DNA of 64,000 bases from Aotearoamyces nothofagi (taxonomy: Eukaryota; Ascomycota; Leotiomycetes; Leotiales; Tympanidaceae). Under the pieces are notes generated by a model. The model saw only the letters and a program-made list of their open reading frames with translations. It did no database searches and had not been told where the DNA came from. Of this stretch, positions 11,540 through 21,490 are shown one piece after another (position 1 is the stretch's first letter; each line of letters starts with the position of its first letter). Where the stretch lies: NCBI GenBank assembly GCA_015345905.1, contig JADDTR010000035.1, positions 62,001-126,000 of the forward strand. Reading direction: 5' to 3'. The translations under genes and the position numbers were made by a program.

Positions 11540-12163
11540 ATGGTTCTGGTCCTCAACAAAATGCATGACAACCGTAAGTACCGCAATAGACTGGTGTGCT
11601 CGACACCTACTGACGTGCCTGCAGGAACCCACCCTCTGCTTGCGCAGATACCTTTGACCGTCTCTCCCTTCATATCATTGCCTACCGCTACTACGCTACC
11701 ATACACATACAAAACCTTACCCTCAACACTGCCGCCCTCGTCTACTGGTAGTACGGCTCCTTCTAGCGACGGCAAACCCACATACGTTGTATCCACCACT
11801 GGACATGCGGCGCATCCGGATGAGATTATTGCATCATGCAAAGCATTACAGGCCTATATACAGAATTTACAGGATGATGCCGATAAGGAGCTGCAGGCCT
11901 GGGAAGAAGGAATCAAGGCACGGGAATTAGCAGAGAAGCGAAGAGTTGCGCCGGGGTGGCTGGATAGTGAAACTCATATATTACAACCAGTGAAGAAGGA
12001 GGATAAAACATATGGCCATATTGGGCTGGATTCTCAAGAAAATCTTATGGATACTGATGCCTCAAGTGCTGAGGTATCAGGTCTGACAGAGGGTCTGGCA
12101 TCATCAGTCAATGCTGAAGGCGAGCAACTAGATAAAGCCTTTGGAGGAATGGTATTGCGATAG
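11540..12163 (+). CDS. Conserved-looking small coiled-coil protein of unknown function
   Basis: Two exons, 11540..11573 and 11625..12163, give 190 residues. The frame is also open through the intron (see separate entry), but the GTAAGT donor, TACTGAC branch site and CTGCAG acceptor argue it is spliced, joining MHDNR to THPLLAQ. The middle (about 75-125) is a Glu/Lys/Ala-rich helix likely to form a coiled coil, ending in EKRRVAPGWLDSE, followed by an acidic tail that ends KAFGGMVLR. There is no signal peptide or membrane helix. I do not recognise the family. It is transcribed away from calcineurin A, and its stop lies 164 bases before the next gene on the same strand. Confidence 0.6.
   Translation: MVLVLNKMHDNRKYRNRLVCSTPTDVPAGTHPLLAQIPLTVSPFISLPTATTLPYTYKTLPSTLPPSSTGSTAPSSDGKPTYVVSTTGHAAHPDEIIASCKALQAYIQNLQDDADKELQAWEEGIKARELAEKRRVAPGWLDSETHILQPVKKEDKTYGHIGLDSQENLMDTDASSAEVSGLTEGLASSVNAEGEQLDKAFGGMVLR
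11574..11624 (+). other. Stop-free 51-nt (3n) intron
   Basis: Donor GTAAGT, branch CTACTGAC, acceptor TGCAG. Retention would insert 17 residues without breaking the frame, so the boundary depends on splice signals alone. Confidence 0.75.
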
Positions 12164-12327
12164 ATCCATTCGATATATTTAATATAGGACTATGCACACC
12201 GTGTAAATAGCTGAGGCAGTTGGTTGTAATGTTGGTAGATGTGACAATATGCCTAGTAAATAAGGCCTCAACGTTCCCAGGATATAGAGCTCCAAGCTCT
12301 TCATCATGACAGCCTTGCGCCCTCAGA

Positions 12328-14334
12328 ATGCCACCACGAATACCTTGGATTGGCGCTGGTCGCGCCAATCTTACACAGACAGCTTTATGGCGACAGCGCG
12401 GTTCGCCATGCTTAATATGCCGTCTATCCAGCTTATCAAATGACAGAGCTGTGGTTTCTAAAAGACCAGCTCAAAGCCGTACGCAATCTACGTCACGAGT
12501 ACGCCGACAATCGAACATCGCCTCTGCGACGGCTACTCAAGCTGAACCTCAGTCATTACATTCAGTAGGCCCGGTAGTGGAACTTAGAAAGGCCTTGATT
12601 GGTCTTTCCAAGTCAGCTCGGAGCTATGTCAACATCTCGAGACTACAACTCGCGTTACGCGGATTAGAACAAAATGCGGGGGATGAAACAATACGGATTG
12701 CGGTCCTGGGACTTGCAGGACAAAACGGATCTTCTAGTAAGGTCAAAGAATTAGTGAGGCTTCTCGTAGCAGATCCATTGAAGGAGGAGGAGGAATGGGA
12801 GAGGGTCCTAATGGCGGAAGGAGACGGGCCATACTTGCTTAAGATTGGAGCACAAGCACAGGAATATGTTACCCATTCAAGAGTCAATCGATTAGTGCGA
12901 GAACTGAATGTTTCATCGCCGACTCTCAACGCACATCGTTTGGAGATTCTCGTCCTCGACACAGACCTCTCGGACTCCAAAGCTCAGCGTGACGATCTGG
13001 CAGATGTGATCTTGGTACCTACTATCGACATACCAACGTCAAGTACGGGACGGTATACCCCAGTCGGGACGCCTGTACACAAAGCTTTATTAGTTGGAGA
13101 TGGCATCCTTGATGCGGCATCTTTACTACGATTACCATTTACAATTGATCACGAACTTGTAGCCTCAGCTGTCAACCTTCCCGGGTTCGTTCACAACGAG
13201 GGCCAAAATATGCCTTTCGAAGCAATTGATATACCTCTTGCCGGTGCTGCTTTGTCTTCATTTCGGGAGAGTCTTGACAATGCAATGAATTACGAACACA
13301 ATTGGTTTGCTAGCGGAATGCCTACGTTGGTTGAATGGCTCAAGTCGGGGTCGGCTAAGACACCTGATGGGATTATAAAACCTCCTGTTCGCACTCTCAT
13401 TGCGTCTATTCTTGATGATACCAGTCGAATAATCCAGTCTACAGAAATCAGTCAACATTCTGCTTTACTTGCATCCAGAGTGCCATCTAAGTCGCTAGAA
13501 CTGCTTCAAGAAGGCCTCCAATCCTGGGCAGAGCGTGCACATACAGAACTACGTGACGAACTAGATGTAGCATTTGATGGGAACCGATGGCGAAAGCTGG
13601 GTTGGTGGAAGCTATTCTGGCGGGTTGATGATGTTTCTATGATTGCGTCCGACATCCTAAGTCAACGGTTTCTGACAGAGGCCGAGAAAGAGGTAATTTA
13701 CTTAGCTGGACAGATCTATGCCTTAGGAGTGTTCAAGGAATCTCGACAGGAAGATCGAGTTGATTGGGCCTATAAGCCCGAGTCACGGGAAACAGCACGG
13801 ACTTCATATCTATCGGCATCACCACCTCCTCAGTTTAAAGATCTGATCGAGAGATCTACTGATGATACCTCCGTCTCGGTTCGAGCACAGCCATGGCCTT
13901 TACACATTCCATCCACCCGCTCATACCTCTCTCTAGAGACCGTTCCAGCTCTCCAGGCGCTAGCACAGAAGCTCGTGATGCAGACTCTAACCACGTCAGC
14001 AGCCACTTCTGCATTTGCAGGCCTTATATACGTCTCAACGCTCTCAACATCATTATATGAAGCCGGAGCTATCGTAGCTTTCGGCCTAGTATGGAGTCTA
14101 AGACGCATGCAGAAGAAGTGGGAGGCGGCGAGGTCATTCTGGGAAGGCGAAGTTAGGGAGGAGGGCAGGAAGGCTGTCAGGGCTGTGGAGGGTTCCGTGA
14201 GCGAGGTTCTTGCAAAGCCTCTGGAACGGCGCATTGACGGTATTGAAGAGCTTGAGGAGGCCAAGGAGGCTGTAGAGGAGGCTAAAAGACTACTTGAGAA
14301 GGTCAACGGACGTGTAGTTAAACAAGAGGCTTAG
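12328..14334 (+). CDS. Mitochondrial Mmc1-like (atypical dynamin-like) protein, single exon
   Basis: 668 residues with no intron. The first about 65 residues are rich in Arg/Ser/Gln with almost no acidic residues and end in a likely processing region (QSTSRVRRQS), a typical mitochondrial presequence. The body contains a conserved fungal region of about 500 residues (for example ALLVGDGILDAA, WWKLFWRVDD, LPFTIDHELV). Near the C-terminus a hydrophobic hairpin of about 45 residues (560-605; TTSAATSAFAGLIYVSTLS and EAGAIVAFGLVWSL) precedes a charged coiled coil rich in Glu/Lys. This layout fits the fungal Mmc1 family, described as atypical dynamin-related proteins of the mitochondrial interior linked to cristae shape; I assign it from overall resemblance, not from a GTP-binding motif, and no classic P-loop is seen. 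Confidence 0.72.
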   Translation: MPPRIPWIGAGRANLTQTALWRQRGSPCLICRLSSLSNDRAVVSKRPAQSRTQSTSRVRRQSNIASATATQAEPQSLHSVGPVVELRKALIGLSKSARSYVNISRLQLALRGLEQNAGDETIRIAVLGLAGQNGSSSKVKELVRLLVADPLKEEEEWERVLMAEGDGPYLLKIGAQAQEYVTHSRVNRLVRELNVSSPTLNAHRLEILVLDTDLSDSKAQRDDLADVILVPTIDIPTSSTGRYTPVGTPVHKALLVGDGILDAASLLRLPFTIDHELVASAVNLPGFVHNEGQNMPFEAIDIPLAGAALSSFRESLDNAMNYEHNWFASGMPTLVEWLKSGSAKTPDGIIKPPVRTLIASILDDTSRIIQSTEISQHSALLASRVPSKSLELLQEGLQSWAERAHTELRDELDVAFDGNRWRKLGWWKLFWRVDDVSMIASDILSQRFLTEAEKEVIYLAGQIYALGVFKESRQEDRVDWAYKPESRETARTSYLSASPPPQFKDLIERSTDDTSVSVRAQPWPLHIPSTRSYLSLETVPALQALAQKLVMQTLTTSAATSAFAGLIYVSTLSTSLYEAGAIVAFGLVWSLRRMQKKWEAARSFWEGEVREEGRKAVRAVEGSVSEVLAKPLERRIDGIEELEEAKEAVEEAKRLLEKVNGRVVKQEA

Positions 14335-15804
14335 ATGGACCGTAACTAGATCCTTGTATATAATATATTATCTTTATCGACGCAGTGTGCGATATATGCT
14401 CGGAATTTTATCAAGACAAGAAAAGGTTGCAAATATCTGGAGCATCTATCATATAAATTGGAGGGTTAAAGTGTCGCTACATAGAGCGCAAGATGGTGTT
14501 TGTCGAAGCTGCTGATCTTGCTAAGGTATCGCAGTTGACTAATTCTGCAGAGGTTCTCCGACGCATGAGTCTGGACGAAGTTTGTTTTATGTGTGATCTC
14601 TATGATCTCTATGAACTCATGTCTGTATGTCATGGAAGAAATGGCTGTCGGGGATTTATCTCTTCGTATATACAGTACATACATGCACGGGCATGGCTGC
14701 GCTCGTATAAAAGCGGGGAGAGGGACAAAATAAACGCCAACTGGCCTATATACTGTACGCTGTATGCACGAAAAGGTGAGTTAGGCTCAGACATTTCCTG
14801 GGGTAAATATCGAAGCTAATATCGAGGTTTCAGCTCACACATCCCCAGTTGGCGACACACATCTGGATGTAGACGTCGGTTGGCGAATGCAGCGCCCAAA
14901 TTCGAGTTTCGGTGTCGTCGAATGGATGCCATGGCGAGAGAAGAAGACGTGAAGGATCAGGGGTTCTAGGCGGAAGAGCAATATTGGACGCCCATGAAGC
15001 GGTGTACCCCAAGCAGCGAGGAGCGCGGCGCCAACACCTCTGCGTCGGAGAACTCGCCATGAAGGCGTAGATGGCGATTATATAACGCTGAGATCCGTAG
15101 AGTGGGGGGAGCTGTTTATGCTGAGAGTCGCGAGGATATCGAGAATCAGCGAACAGATGCGGAATGCCAAGGACAGAAATGCAGAGATGCAGAAATACAG
15201 ACATTATGGCAGCCAGTTCCTTGGTCGCAATAAACGTTGGTCCGAGCACCGTCGGCCAGCAGCGCCAGGTTCCCCGGGGACGTGGTGCCTGGGGCGATGC
15301 GGCCTTAAGCCCCGACTGCCCACTCAACGCCTGTAGGCCGGCCCCTGACGTGCCTGGGCAGGCAGTGTAGAGTAAAAATAGGCCGCTGGATGCTGTGCGT
15401 TGTTTCCAATGCCAAGAATCCCGCTTGGGCGCTTTGGACAGCTTCGACGTTGCCATCGTTAGCCATAGCTGAGTTGCCAGCTCTTTCTCTTCTCCCTCTC
15501 CTGTCCTCTCTTCTCGTCGTTATGGATGTCTCCCGCGGTCCAATTCACCGTCTCTCTTGCTCCAGGTATGTGCCGTGACCTGTTCTTCTTTACCCAGTCG
15601 AGCGACCACTGGCACCTCGACCAACCCATCATTTAGAGGTGTTTCCTGACATCTCTGCTCACATTTGCTCCAGCCGCTTTACTTGCTCTTCTAGCACTCG
15701 CACCACTTGCTCTTGCAGCCTTGCCGGCTGGCGGAAGCATCTGCTGCTGATATCTGATGCCATCTGCATCAGACACCTAGAGGAGTTTCGGAGCATCTTT
15801 CAAC
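14335..15804. other. Intergenic region upstream of the GH16 gene
   Basis: No gene supported. Open frames on both strands lack homology. From about 15480 the + strand is pyrimidine-rich (CTCTTCTCC and similar), as in fungal leaders, and contains donor- and acceptor-like signals (CAGGTATGT near 15562, CTCCAG near 15670) that could mark a 5' UTR intron of the downstream gene. Confidence 0.45.
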
Positions 15805-17148
15805 ATGGCTAGACGGGTATCATTGCTGGCTAGTATATTACTTTTCACCTCACTTGCTTTACTTGTGTCAGTTGCCACAGCACAGACGGACAACGGCGAC
15901 GAGTGTAATTGCTTCAAAACGAACGGTTCATCAGCAGCATATTTCAGCTTCCACCGATTCTTCGATTTCAGACAGGTCGTCACCTCAACGGCTGCTATTC
16001 CGACGCTCTTGACAAACGAGACAGATACAGCTGACGCGGGACCGACCAGTGATTTCTTCAATACAACGTCATGGAATACAGATTGGTCTATACAGAACTG
16101 GAACAATAGCGATGGCTTGGGCACGAGCGATTCAGGGGCTGCCACAGTTTTCATGATTAACTCACCTAATAATATATACATTGGTGCTTCTCCTATGCCA
16201 TCTACTTATATTTGAAGCAAAGGTTGACTGAACTCTTGAACAGAACAAAGTTCGGACCCGTCTACATCGTACTCGACCTACCTCACTCTCCGCACAGCTC
16301 GGACTACAGACTTTCAATCCGCCGCCGAGATGGACTCTAATGCGCTTAATTACCACTACCTCTCTGCTAGATTCCTCGCGCGCGTTATTGGTTCACCTGG
16401 CGCCTGCGCAGGCCTATTTACATACCGTGAACCATCAAGCTCGAGCAAGGCATCTTCTGTAGAAGAAGCCGACATCGAGATCCTCACAGATGGTCCACGA
16501 AATGTCGTTCAGTTCACTAACCAGCCATCTGTCGATGCAGAAGGAAACGATATCGACGAATCAACGGTGAATGCAACTTTACCAGGAAATGTGGACTGGA
16601 GCACGTGGAATGAATATCGGCTGGACTGGTTACCAGACAGTAGTTCATGGTACGTAAACGGTATCAGCGTGGCCAACATCAGTTTTCAAGTACCGAAGCA
16701 TCCAGCAGGATTGATTCTCAACATGTGGAGCGATGGCGGTAGCTGGACTGGGAACATGTCTCTCCATGATCAAGCATATCTCCAGCTTCAATGGATTGAA
16801 CTTGCGTACAATACCTCGGGCGATGCATATAGCTCGAAACTTCGCCGAGATAGCGAGTCTGCAAAGGAATTGAGAGAGGAGTTTGGCCCAGATGGAAGGC
16901 TGGAGAGGAGTGTACGTTCGGATGATATTCTTGAATCGCGCGGCACGGAGAATAGAGGAGATGGATGCCAGGTCGTGTGTAGCATTGACGATCGCGTGAA
17001 CCAGACTGGAATAGGGACGCCAGTCGTGCTGTATAACAACACTGGCATCGCACCGGGCGGGATGACGCAGTTGGCCACAAGCTCCATGGTATTACTCTGG
17101 CTACCAACAGCTGCATTAGGAATGTTTCTTTGGACAGGAATCGTATAG
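15805..17148 (+). CDS. Secreted GH16-family glucanase/transglycosylase-like protein, probably GPI-anchored
   Basis: Exons 15805..16183 and 16244..17148 give 427 residues. Residues 1-26 form a signal peptide ending SVATA. The concanavalin-A-like GH16 fold follows, with the catalytic motif E201-A-D203-I-E205 (ExDxE) and downstream family blocks DWSTWNEYRLDWLPD and LILNMWSDGG. GH16 enzymes of fungi cut or rejoin beta-1,3(4)-glucan in the wall; the exact activity cannot be told. The C-terminus has many N-glycosylation sequons, a low-complexity stretch and a hydrophobic end (SSMVLLWLPTAALGMFLWTG) typical of a GPI signal. The intron has a GTGCTT donor and AACAG acceptor; it splits codon 127. Short Cys-containing N-terminal segment (ECNCF) precedes the enzyme domain. 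Confidence 0.85.
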
Positions 17149-17345
17149 TCATGAGATGTTGACATTTGTGTTTCTGGATTTCGGCTGCCTGCGTTTGGCT
17201 TATACTTTTGATATTTGGATGTCGATACCAATGTTTTCTAGCAAGCGCTCTATTTCTCTGCATGGACTGAAAAAGATTTAGAGAGGGCGATTGAGAAAAA
17301 GATCATGGATTTGGAACAAGCTGAAACTATGATTCTAAATTCCTA

Positions 17346-17368
17346 GATGATGATGATGATGATGATGC
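17346..17368. repeat. (GAT)7 microsatellite
   Basis: Seven perfect GAT units just downstream of the GH16 gene, non-coding. Confidence 0.85.
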
Positions 17369-17844
17369 TGTACTCGTGCAGAGATTACGCATGCATCTTT
17401 CGCTGTGACTTAGAGGTAGCGTTATAACAGGGTAGAGTAATAGCGTTTGGAGATATTGACGGGAAGTGAAATGAAATCGCAGAACGGCGATCGATAACAA
17501 GATCTAGAGCATTATAAAACGATCTCCTGACTTTATGGTTGTAGTTACTTAGGTTATATAAACCCATGGGTACAGATAGGTAGGAGGATCCTGGATCCCA
17601 TACCGGGCTTCGTGTTATCTGGTATTTGTGGTTTTTTGCATAGCGGTGGTGATGGAGTTGGTTGTGATTACGAGAGGGGATGGCGACGAGAGGGAAAATG
17701 CGAATGAGAGGGGAAGTGGGGGGTTTCTTCTCCCTCCACTTGGATTGAGATGCCTGTCCTTGTCTGGGTTTGGGACAGCGGCCACGTCGCCAGTGTATAA
17801 GCCCCGAGTGCCCCTGGATGTGGCTATGAGTTGGAAATCACGAA

Positions 17845-17996
17845 CCCATTGAGCGTAGTTTTCTTGGTCTACAAGGTGAAACTCTCGTGCTACTTATACA
17901 TCAACAACACGCACTGGCATGTCCACTTTCACCATGGACTCGCCAAGCACCCCCATATAAGTGAGCGTTCAGGTAACCCATTCGGGGAAACCAACA
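17845..17996 (+). repeat. Dispersed repeat, copy B
   Basis: Partner of the copy at 8195-8335, in the same orientation. Within the 55-base core every difference is G to A or C to T in this copy, which suggests that it is the more mutated one. Confidence 0.7.
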
Positions 17997-20437
17997 AATG
18001 CCGTTGGTGGCAATAGCTGCTCTCTTGTCCCACGGACTGCTTCTGGTTAGTGAGCTCGGTGCGTCCTGTTCCTAGCATCACTTCATTGTGTGATGGCTCT
18101 TCCTAGAAACCGAAGCTGGACTGACTCCTAGATACACTTCCCTAGTTCTTAGGCCTAGTCATCTATGCCAAGCCATTGATTGACAGTATTTCTGACAGTA
18201 CAACAGACACCGAGGTGCATTCCACGAAAGAATAGGATGCCCAGTTCGAGAATAGTAGGGGTTTGAGTGATGATATTCCCTTGAAGCTGCGGTTCTGATA
18301 ACCCCACTTGCCCGAAACCTCTATCGTGTAATTTAGATGCAAGTTTCGATAGAGCTTGTATTTAAATCGGACGGCCATGCTACCGATCATGTTTCTGGTA
18401 TGAATATGTTGGCAGTCTAGAAAGACACATTGTCTGATATCTACCTTAAACTCCTCCAGGCATTTGCATCCGGGTCCCAATGCACATGTACACTAGGCCA
18501 ATTTCAGAATAAGCATCACACTGCCACGGCGACGGATATATGTAGCATCAAGATGCAATGGGAGTAATTGGATCGTGTCCCTGCTTTCCAAAGACTGCAT
18601 GCATGCGCACGGAACCGAACCGCTGACATAGTCAAGTCTCTCCTAGAGTGTTGAGTTACCCAGTCGTAAAACAAAGGACAGCAACGGATTGCTTACACCA
18701 AAGCAAACAGCTGCACTTGACCGAGGTAGAAGGGTTCAATTAGCTTTTGACTTTAAAAGGTCTATGGAAAGCGATAATGAGCGCACTAGTGTAGATGACC
18801 TCCAGGACTCAAAATGCGAGGAGATAAAAACTTGCAGAGGAGACTCACTATACGCAGTCGTACGGGCTCAGAGGTTTGAACATCGTTTTGTTATGTTTTC
18901 ACTGGTCTGGAAGGACTACCCGGTAGGCGTCGCGGTCTCATCTGGACAGAATATAGATAATCGTCGAGTGAACCGGTACCGGAAGGAACGTTACCATACA
19001 TATCGGAGCATCGGTAGGAGCGATTTTGATGTATTTTAGCTCTATTTAATAACCGACACGGGGCACATACATAGAACATACATAGAATATGATAAATAGT
19101 TACGTTGCGTGTCTGCAGACCGGTAGAAGTGCATTGTTCGAGACAAGCGGGCCAGTTCAGTTACTTAGCTTGTAAGAGTAATTGCTTTTAGTCTTCATTT
19201 AGTGAAGTCGAGGAGTGCCGAACAGTGCAGTGCCGCCAAAGCTAAAAATGTTAAAGAATTCTCGAGAGGGCGGTCTCATTGCAGCACTTTTCAAAGATGC
19301 TATGCGGTGGTGGATGATCTCATATACAAACCAACCTTGCGTTACTATTCGGGAGTGCTTTCAGTTCAACAAGAACATGGCAGTTCTGCTGACATAGAGG
19401 CTTAAAACCTCACAAGCGCTGAGTTGCCAAATTATCCATGAATATCATCTCTCAGTGGTTGAAAGAAATATTACCATCAGTCCTGAGAGTGTGGTTTATT
19501 GATCGAGCACAAAGACCACCAGAACTGTCTCCAATCTGCAGTATATTCTCGTTCTGTCGGAAGAAGCTGCAAGAGTCTTCTTGCCTAAACATAAAGAAGC
19601 ATCTTTATTCGGGTTAGGATAGTAGGAGTGATGCTCTGCTCAAAGTGAGCCTCCACAGAGGGCCAGAGGCATCTCGACAGACGCCTCAATAGATGTATGT
19701 GCTAACTCTAGATAGGTGAGCAGCATGAGACACAACATTCTCCAACACTGCTTTGAGGCAGTACAGTATGTTTCTGCAAAGCAAGCCCTCAATGTCGGCT
19801 TTGAGATACTGCAGGCATTGACAGAATGAGAGACCTTGAGGATCAGACTTGCCTGTAGGATGAGACTGTTGTTAGCCAGTTGTCGTAAACGAAATAGCTT
19901 TCTCTCATTGAGTGAGTGTGACTTCACCTGTGCTGTAGATAGGAAAGGAGGGTCACCATGTTTTGATCTTGGGGACGAGGTCATGTATATAATCCGGGTC
20001 TTCTTCGGCTGTGTAACCCAAGTACGTCGACAGTAGCGCGAAAAGGACCATACCCTACTAACGTCTATACCTCTCAAGTAGATGAACATAAAAATGCCAT
20101 CAACATCTCATGCGTCCCCTTATGCACAAGCACCATCCTTCTATGTCTGAACGCCGTGTTCCCTCAGTACCATAGCCCCATGCTCAGGTCCGTTATTCTC
20201 CCTAGTTATCAGAAACCCCCGTCACTAAAGCCACTCTCCGAATATTCCCATGCTGACCTCACTTAGAACCACCTCGCCGCCGTGCAGGCGTGTTTACTGT
20301 CTTGCCTTTTTCTATCTCGAGCTTATTGTTGTTCCTAAAGTCTGCAGCCTCATTAGTATGCGAAATCTAGCATCCACAGTATGGTAGTCCACGCAGACAT
20401 CGAGAGAACATGTGGTGTGCATGGCGAAGGCTGCATC

Positions 20438-21490
20438 CTAACGTCGACTGAAATGGGGCCTACCAGCTTGTATGGACTCCAAGGTCTCCGAAGAGCTTGT
20501 CCGTACACTCCCCGATTCGCTCATATTTAGTCCTCCTGACATGGCAAGGTTTTCGAAAGCTAACACGCGGGCTTTCAGAGCACTCGTTTCTGCACCAAGT
20601 CGTCGAGTATTTTCCTCGAGGTGTGTGATGTACTCCACAGCTCGAGTAAGTATCATGGCCTTTCCATACTTCTGCGAACTTTCGTTGTTGTCCTCGCCGT
20701 CTTCACCATCTTCGTTTGCCTCTTCACCTTCAGCAGGGATGCGTAGGGTGGGAATACTTTGACGGAGGTCGACAATCTTTTGATTTAGGTTTGTGCGATA
20801 ACGTTTCTCAATCGCATTATGTCCTCGCTTTTTGGGATTATCAGGAGGCGCTTTCTCGACAGTTGTGCTCGGGGCCTGGCGCTTTTTCCCTTGTGACCGA
20901 TTAGAATTCCCTTGGCTTCGCGATGGAGTCTTCGATGTGTCCAGTACGGGCGATTCCGGTGATGTGAAAGATTCAGCGTCATCTAAGGTAGATTTCTCAT
21001 CCGACGTTACCGTACTCTCGTCCATGTTTGGTCGGTGAGGCATTGCTATATTTTGTAGCTGGATTACCTCACCAGGGCTTAACATATTATAGGTATTAAA
21101 TTCCATGCCTGCAATATCATTAGGCTGATCTTTCATGAGCGACTCTGGATTTGTTGTATCCGGTTGAAGGAAACCTGTTGAAGAAGTGGATGGCGAAACA
21201 CCGGGTTGAGCAAAGTCAAAAGGCGCATCCTGAACTGAAGTATTTTCGAAATTGATAGTACTAGGTTGCCTGAAGAAATCGGGTTGCCATTGTTGGCTAT
21301 TAAGATCGTTATTCCGAGCAGTAGGCCTTTGGTCGACAGAAGAGCTGAGCATTTCCCCATTGCCGCTGTCATATTGCAGCCATTCTGTCCATTCATTCAT
21401 ATCCATACCGTGAGAATTCTCCACATTCTCTAGGTTGTCGGGAGAGGGCACTGCTCCGGGTGCAGATTGGGACTGCTGAATATCAGACAT
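20438..21490 (-). CDS. bHLH transcription factor of the SREBP-like (SrbB) type
   Basis: 350 residues from the ATG at 21490. The N-terminal 200 residues are acidic, Gln/Ser/Pro-rich and probably activating. The bHLH spans about 223-295: basic part KKRGHNAIEKRYRTNLN with the Tyr in RYR that marks SREBP relatives, helix 1, an acidic loop (about 254-275) longer than usual, helix 2 (KAMILTRAVEYITHLEEN), then a short zipper to about 314. No membrane helices follow, unlike full SREBPs; in filamentous fungi SrbB-type factors have this soluble form and act in hypoxia and lipid control. The start is uncertain: an upstream ATG at about 21608 opens a 22-codon exon (MPPRNPFRQC...) that would join in phase through a GTAAAG donor to the TTCAG acceptor just before the QSQSAPG codons. 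Confidence 0.85.
   Translation of the reverse strand: MSDIQQSQSAPGAVPSPDNLENVENSHGMDMNEWTEWLQYDSGNGEMLSSSVDQRPTARNNDLNSQQWQPDFFRQPSTINFENTSVQDAPFDFAQPGVSPSTSSTGFLQPDTTNPESLMKDQPNDIAGMEFNTYNMLSPGEVIQLQNIAMPHRPNMDESTVTSDEKSTLDDAESFTSPESPVLDTSKTPSRSQGNSNRSQGKKRQAPSTTVEKAPPDNPKKRGHNAIEKRYRTNLNQKIVDLRQSIPTLRIPAEGEEANEDGEDGEDNNESSQKYGKAMILTRAVEYITHLEENTRRLGAETSALKARVLAFENLAMSGGLNMSESGSVRTSSSETLESIQAGRPHFSRR

Larger units (their letters stand above)
17149..20437. other. Gene-poor region of 3.3 kb
   Basis: No gene supported. It holds a (GAT)n microsatellite, the second copy of a dispersed repeat, and several short frames without homology, the longest being 149 codons on the minus strand (19640-20089). 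Confidence 0.45.

Noticed and set aside
19640-20089. 149-codon minus-strand frame with an ATG
   Set aside because: No domain, no homology I recognise and no splice or context support. Likely chance, though a lineage-specific gene cannot be excluded.
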